A DNA stretch of 64,000 nt, taken from contig OZ176057.1 of assembly GCA_964247055.1 (NCBI GenBank), forward strand, positions 3,534,001 through 3,598,000, in the 5' to 3' direction. The stretch's first letter is position 1, and each line of letters begins with the position of its first letter. Below the pieces are notes generated by a model. It saw only the letters and a program-made list of their open reading frames with translations. It did not search any database and was not told where the DNA came from. A program made the translations under genes and the position numbers. Source of the stretch: Paragordius varius. Taxonomy: Eukaryota; Nematomorpha. Positions 58,578 through 64,000 of the stretch are shown here, in pieces.

Positions 58578-59779
58578 TAGGGCAATTTGCAACACAGTAG
58601 TGTATGGAAAAAAGAAAGTAGATTGCTTATTTAACATCTTGTTGCTTTTTCCATACACTACTGTATTCAAAATCGCCCAAACAATAGTGTGAAATAAGCA
58701 ACCATTAAAATGCATATACTATATATATACCTCTTAAATTAGCTTCCTTGTTGATGAAACCCATATTTGATAATTGTTGTAATTGAGATTGATAAATTTC
58801 TTCACCTTGAGCTGGTGTCATATTTTCCTTAAATTTTTTATCATATCATATAAGAGTAAAAGTTAAAAAAAGGCGCATATATTAAAAATACCACCCCAAT
58901 ATTTATTTTCACCACAAAATTATAAATATTATTTAATGAATGGGAAAAATAAATATCAATACTCCATTTTTGCTCAATGAATTGAAAATAAACTTAGAAA
59001 AAGGAGATATTTAGGTATAAAATTAATATTTCCTTAATATTAACCTTTGTTAGCAGTTATCAATAAAACCATTTGGAATTAATACGCAAAATTTGAAACA
59101 ACACATTATATAAAACCTTAAATCATAATGTATTTTCATCTTAAATGTTAAAAAAATATTACCTCTATCAAGGTGGGTGTATTCCCAGGCTGTATATTTG
59201 CTGCGTTTGTGTTTAAAGTTCCTATTCATACATTAACGAGAAAAAATATATACAAATTGATATGGAATTTCAAAAAATATGTGTTTTGACACTAAAAATT
59301 AAAATGGTATAATCAAAATGTTGAGTTAATGTGTGTTACCGCCCCTCATAAATAAAGTATCGGGTATTTTCTAACGGCGGCATTAAGAATGGAAAATATA
59401 TTATTTGTAATACCAGTTTTTGGTGTATATATATATAATATATATTTCTGTTAATTATTTTATAAATTAATATTAATATATAGAACAGACTTAACAAAAA
59501 CTTTTATTATAATCAGCCAGGTATGATTTTTACGATAATAATAATAATAATAATATTAATGATAAAAACGCACAATTTTGACTATATTGGATGTTATATT
59601 TTTACATATTAAGCGTTATTTTCATGTGTTTTAATTATTATTTTTTTATAATTTTTTGCACATTATTAAAATATTTTTCGTTATATAGAGCATAAGGATT
59701 TTATCTGTCATGATTACTTTAAAAGGGAAAATTATTTTTTTTAATCATATATTGTGAAGAAAAAAAAACTTAAAACTTG

Positions 59780-59813
<34 letters not shown>

Positions 59814-61614
59814 TTATTTTTCGAAAAAATCTATATAGTTTAGATTAAAAAACACCACCCCAAAAAACAATTTTTATTTTACTTAGAATCAAATTTTTTT
59901 TGCTAAAAAAATATAGACCTGGTGTCGCATTCAACGTTGACATATTTTGAAACATTTGCATCATAAAACGTGACATTAAGTCATCAGAATTACTGGTATT
60001 TGGTATTGTTGTCCCTGGATTTTGGGATTCTAATGCACAAAAAAAATATTTTATATACCATTTACACGTCAAATTTACCCTAAAATAAATTATGTGTTTT
60101 TTAAAAAATTACCGTTATTTTATATTTTCGAAATAAAAAATTGTGTTTAAAATTAATATAATGCCGAAAAAATATAAAACTATATCGTAAAAATATATTT
60201 CATATTGATGATAATTTATAATATCCCGAAAACACATAATTTATTTTAGCATTTCGAAGGGTGAATTTGAATTGTAAATGGTATATATAAAATAAATTAA
60301 AACATTGTTTTTTTTCAATAAACCTTTGAAAAATATGAATTTTAAAGTGGTATAATATTAGAAAAAATAAGACAGTAAATAAGTAATAATCATAAATTCG
60401 TTTTTTAAAATGATAAAATTTGACATAAAATGTTATTTTCATTATTAATTTTATTATAACTTATATATGTATGGCAAAGTTGTTTTAGACATTTGAAACT
60501 TAAAAAAGGATATAAAAATATTGACTTTATCCGAAATCGACAACCACATTTTATTCAAAAAAACCTTCCCTAAAATTTTAGATAAAGTATTCACAAGTTT
60601 CAATTTTAATTGCCAATTTGTTAAACTGTTTAACAATGAAATAAAAAAAGGATTTTTATTTAAGAAAAAAATTATATACCAGTTTTTGTAGTTTTATTAG
60701 TAGACGCATTCTCAGAACTCCCTTTGGAATTATTACCGTCATTGGTAGAATTCGGATCACCTGATTTTTCACTCGAATTCGCAGGGAATAAATTTGTCGA
60801 AGTAGGTATTAACGAACTTATTGCCGGTATATTTAATCTAAAATTTTTGAATTAAAAAGCGAAAAACCAAAAGATAATTATAAAAATATTTTATTATTAG
60901 GTTTGCTAATATATATCAATATTAAAAAATGTCAAAAACAGATTTTACAAGAAAGCGAAATATATAATTTCATAAAATTTTACCATAAGTCAAAAATATA
61001 TTTTTTATTTTTTATAAAATGGTACACATTTGTCTCTGATTCCAACATATAATTTTTGATAAAACAATGATTCTGGTTTCAAAATTTATAAATATTTTTT
61101 TAAAAAACACGAGTGTTTTACGTTAAAATTGAAATTGTACGGACAAAAAAAGTAAAAAAAATATTTATTTCTACATGACAACAACCATACTTTTTTTATT
61201 CACCTTAGTTTTTCCCATATAATTTATTCAATTAAACAATTATATAAAATATATATAATTGATTGTGTTATCAGTTTCTATCTCTTTATTCATACTTTAC
61301 AATTTTATTTAAAAAAACATTTAAAAAGTATGATTACGTATTTTAGAGAAAAATATTTGTCTTTATATTTGTTTTTAACGTTTTGTCCGTATAATTTCAA
61401 TTTTTACTGTAAGTGTTCTCTACTAAAAGATATGCCGGTTCTAAAGCGCATGTTAATTAGCTTCTAGTTCCAATAATAAAAATTTAAAATTATAAAAACA
61501 AATAAAACAATAATTTTATCGTAAATGAAACCCATATTATACCTTAATATATGGGAAAATGAGGAATAGAAATATATAAGAAACTTTACTATTATATATA
61601 TTTAACAATTGCAA

Positions 61615-61658
<44 letters not shown>

Positions 61659-62366
61659 TTAAACAGTAATTTTAAAACACTTCTTCAAAAGAATATACAT
61701 GAGATCATAATTCATATATAAATATTATAGACCATTTACATATCAAATTTACCCTTAAACAATCCCTAAATATAAATGAGTTTTGGAACTAATATAACTC
61801 ATTATTAATATATCTTTATGACATTTATTATTTTTTCAGTAGTATTTATTTTAATACATTTTATTAAAATTTTATAAAAATAAAGGTAATTTTTGAATTC
61901 TTAAAAGACTAATTAATTTGTAGGCTTGAATTGTTCAAGGGTGAATTTCTATCGTTCAAAGGGGAATGTGATTGTTTAAGGGTGAATTAGAATTGTAAAT
62001 CGTATATATATTTACTCTTAACATAATTTACCCTAAAAATTAATTTACAAACCCATTAAATTTTTCTTATAAAAATCTATAAAATGTGAAATTTGAACAA
62101 AAAAATCACCATACCCAGGGATCAAAGTTGGTGCTTCTTGTTGTAAAATAGCAAGACCCTCTTGAATTTGCATTAGAGCTTTCATGGCTTTCGGGTTACT
62201 TAAAACGCTTTGTAAATTAGGGTTTTGCATCTTTCGGGCGATTGGAATAAAGAAAAAATTATATGAAACCATAACTTTTATTTAAAAAAACTATTTACTG
62301 GTTCAATAAAAGAGAACCTAAATTAGTCTATGCTTGGTTATAAAAGTTTAAAGTTTAATATTATCG

Positions 62367-62401
<35 letters not shown>

Positions 62402-64000
62402 AAACTGATGCAATATTCATTAATTATCCGCTATAACCGCTAATTTTTTATCAGTTTATGTTAATGTGTTTAAGTGAAATTAAGGGATATCCATATTAAA
62501 CAATAAAAGAGGAATTATTACGGTACTTTTTAAATTATGGCTTTAATTATTCTAAAAAATTTATAAAATATAACATACTTGTTGAATAAAGAGTGGTAAT
62601 TGAGCCTTAATTTGTGCAGCTAAGGTTGGATTATTTGCAAACATTGGGTTGGACATTATAATCTAATGTACATGTGTAAAATAAAATAAAAAAACATTTG
62701 AATTAATTATTATAGGGTCAAAAAATAATTAAATGATAAATAATAAAAAAAATTTTGCTAATTAAAAAATGCGTTTTATTTATATGCAATAAACCATTTT
62801 AGTACCAAATATTGCTACAATATACATTTTAATGGTAGTTTTCACACTATATATAGGCGATTTGGAACAGGAGTGTATAAAAAAACATCAAAATAAATAA
62901 CCAATTATTTCCTTTCTTTTTCCATACACTACTACTGTGTTGCAAATTGCCCGCCCTACTATAGTGTGAAATAAGCAACCATTAAAATGCATACTCTAAT
63001 GTAAAAATACAGTCATGTATCCTTTATTTTATCTAAAATTTATTTTCTTTCGTTAAATAGGGGTATAAATATTTGGTAAAAAATGGAAAAAACAAGAGCT
63101 CTATGGTGATTCTTATACTTTTTTGATGAATATGATTTTGTTAATACCATAGAGCTCTTGTTTTTTCCATGATAAAAAACATAAACGTTAAAACTAAATG
63201 ACAATATATATTTTAGAAAAGACAATCCCAGCCAAACTCTTTCAAACCTAAACTTTCCGTTCATAAACATTATAATATCAATTTCCATCTCTTCCTTAGT
63301 CACATAGTACTACAATACTATTAAGAATAAGTTATATTTGAAAAAGACTATGGGGGTTGCCTTTTTAAAAAATATTACCAGAGTTAAATATTTTTGCGTT
63401 TTGTCGGTTTTCTAATTTTTACTGTAATTTTTTAATGGAAATTTTTTAAAAAAACGTTCATCACCTAATATTAATGATAGGAAAGTTAAGTAAAAAATTA
63501 TATTTCTAAACATCTTATGCTATAAAAGGTAATATCTTTGACACTTTTATTTTATAGACATTTTTCAAAAATTTTAATTTTAAAACAAATTTCAAGGTTA
63601 AAAGAAAAGCCTAATCATCAAATTTTAGTCAGTGCATACAAAATTAAAATTAAAGAAAAAATATATTACAATGAAGACAATATATATATGCTCTAGTATC
63701 AAACTTGTTTCGGGATTTAACCATTTTTATCAGAAATATCTCTCAGCCGAACAAAAAAGTTTGATTTTTTTTGTAAAAAATGACAATTTTTAATAAAACT
63801 CATATGTTTTTCCATTAAAAATTGTTTAAACATATCTTTATGGACATAAATATTTTGTTAACAAAAACATCTGTGCGTAATTAATCCTATTTTATTCAAA
63901 TAAAACTTTTGTTGGACAAAAAATTTTTTTCAGAATATCTATCCACCTACCTGTTCATACATGGATGGATTATTACTCAGGGTTTCAAGGGTACTTTTCA
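57935..64000 (-). CDS. UBQLN: Ubiquilin, 3' half (STI1-like repeat region and UBA domain); continues beyond the right edge
   Basis: Exons on the minus strand: 64000-63951 (partial), 62662-62579, 62230-62115, 60837-60680, 60029-59919, 59221-59163, 58827-58731, 58020-57935; all phases agree, giving ~252 visible residues. The STI1-like part reads KSTLETLSNNPSMYEQ, then FANNPTLAAQIKAQLP, LFIQQMQNPNLQSVL and SNPKAMKALMQIQEGL...EAPTLIPG, nearly the vertebrate ubiquilin order. A low-complexity linker (NSTNDGNNSKGSSENAST) and a Met-rich helix (MSRFMMQMFQNMS) follow. The C-terminal UBA has YQSQLQQLSNMGFINKEANL and FGDVNAAIDMLVQ, including the MGF loop. Ubiquilins shuttle ubiquitinated and membrane-protein clients to the proteasome through an N-terminal UBL (outside the window) and the UBA. 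Exon 60029-59919 ends at a weak GTCTAT donor. Confidence 0.93.
58360..58552. mobile_element. Hairpin MITE family D, copy 1 (ubiquilin intron)
   Basis: 'atgcattttaatggttgctt' with 'atttcacattat' pairs with 'ataagcaacctttaaaatgc'; the inner arms 'agtagtgtattgaaaa' and 'tatacactactgtgtt' also pair. About 190 bases. Confidence 0.75.
58568..58728. mobile_element. Hairpin MITE family D, copy 2, in tandem with copy 1
   Basis: 'cagtagggcaatttgcaaca' and 'cagtagtgtatgg' pair inward with 'ccatacactactgtattcaa'; the right end is 'aagcaaccattaaaatgcat'. It is separated from copy 1 by (TA)n and ends within a few bases of the UBA-exon donor at 58730. Confidence 0.7.
60052..60287. mobile_element. MITE family B copy in a ubiquilin intron
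   Basis: 'tataccatttacacgtcaaa' on the left, 'ggtgaatttgaattgtaaat' and 'ggtatata' on the right, with the core. It begins about 20 bases from the acceptor of exon 60029-59919. Confidence 0.75.
61121..61412. mobile_element. MITE family A copy in a ubiquilin intron
   Basis: 'cgttaaaattgaaattgtac' and 'ggacaaaaaaagtaaaa' on the left; 'aacgttttgtccgtataatt' and 'tcaatttttactgtaa' on the right. Confidence 0.8.
61729..62008. mobile_element. MITE family B copy in a ubiquilin intron
   Basis: 'accatttacatatcaaattt' with 'acccttaaacaatcc' on the left; 'ttgaattgttcaagggtgaa' and 'ttgtaaatcgtatatata' on the right. Confidence 0.75.
62815..62998. mobile_element. Hairpin MITE family D, copy 3 (ubiquilin intron)
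   Basis: 'atacattttaatggtagttt' pairs with 'aagcaaccattaaaatgcat'; the inner arms 'acaggagtgtata' and 'tccatacactactactgtgt' also pair. Confidence 0.7.
63083..63170. repeat. Perfect 25-bp inverted repeat with 38-base loop
   Basis: The arm at 63083-63107 (starts ATGGAAAAAACAAGAG) is repeated exactly inverted at 63146-63170. It lies in the first visible ubiquilin intron, just before a truncated MITE A copy. No mismatch is present, so it is young or maintained. Confidence 0.85.
63184..63427. mobile_element. MITE family A copy, left end truncated, in a ubiquilin intron
   Basis: The right end 'gcgttttgtcggttttctaa' with 'tttttactgtaa' is clear. The left arm starts within the family at 'gttaaaactaaatgacaata'. 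The perfect hairpin at 63083-63170 lies where the missing end would be. Confidence 0.55.

Noticed and set aside
1-64000. tRNA, rRNA, snRNA genes and CRISPR arrays
   Set aside because: I looked for tRNA T-loop/acceptor patterns, rRNA-like GC-rich tracts and regularly spaced direct repeats; none was convincing. The regularly repeated AATTCAAATTCACCCTT units belong to transposon ends, not a CRISPR.

Overview
The window is a very A+T-rich (roughly three quarters by eye), intron-rich piece of an invertebrate animal nuclear genome. The gene set says metazoan: ubiquilin, a LAMP-type lysosomal glycoprotein, SERP1/RAMP4, a DHRS7B-like reductase, a Ly6/uPAR three-finger protein and a DAN-family cystine-knot protein. 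Introns run from 29 and 35 nt up to several kb. Such micro-introns beside large AT-rich introns resemble some flatworms, but I cannot assign a phylum from this sequence.

Layout: the 3' end of a DHRS7B-like SDR gene (+, 3249-4044); three small two- or three-exon genes for secreted, arginine-rich peptides (+, 9374-10550, 15152-15723, 20268-22513), the middle one followed by four decayed tandem copies of its 3' end; a Ly6/GPI-type gene (-, 25273-25763); a small coiled-coil gene (-, 29797-30248); a 13-exon LAMP gene (+, 34789-45484); an intronless DAN/gremlin-like gene (-, 46479-47831); the last two exons of an unknown gene (-, 49291-50407); SERP1 (+, 53214-53528); a degenerate ~310-bp tandem array and a LINE remnant (54250-56800); and the 3' half of ubiquilin (-, 57935-64000, running off the right edge).

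Most of the rest is non-autonomous transposon sequence: an inverted-repeat family ending in CAGTAAAAATTGAAAT (about ten copies), a family with tandem subterminal repeats of AATTCAAATTCACCCTT (about ten), a TTAA-flanked piggyBac-like family with one copy nested in another, a 1.2-kb foldback, and smaller hairpin elements. Many sit in (TA)n tracts, several beside splice sites.

The least expected content is the arginine-rich peptide family. In all three genes a phase-0 intron splits the signal peptide, an acidic or polar spacer follows, the C-terminal half is Arg-rich, and the last residue before the stop is glycine. This fits secreted, possibly C-terminally amidated cationic peptides; that function is inferred. 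The DAN-like protein, with all nine family cysteines but three greatly enlarged loops, is the second unusual item.

All spliced models were assembled by eye from GT/AG sites and reading phase; no alignment or expression data were available.
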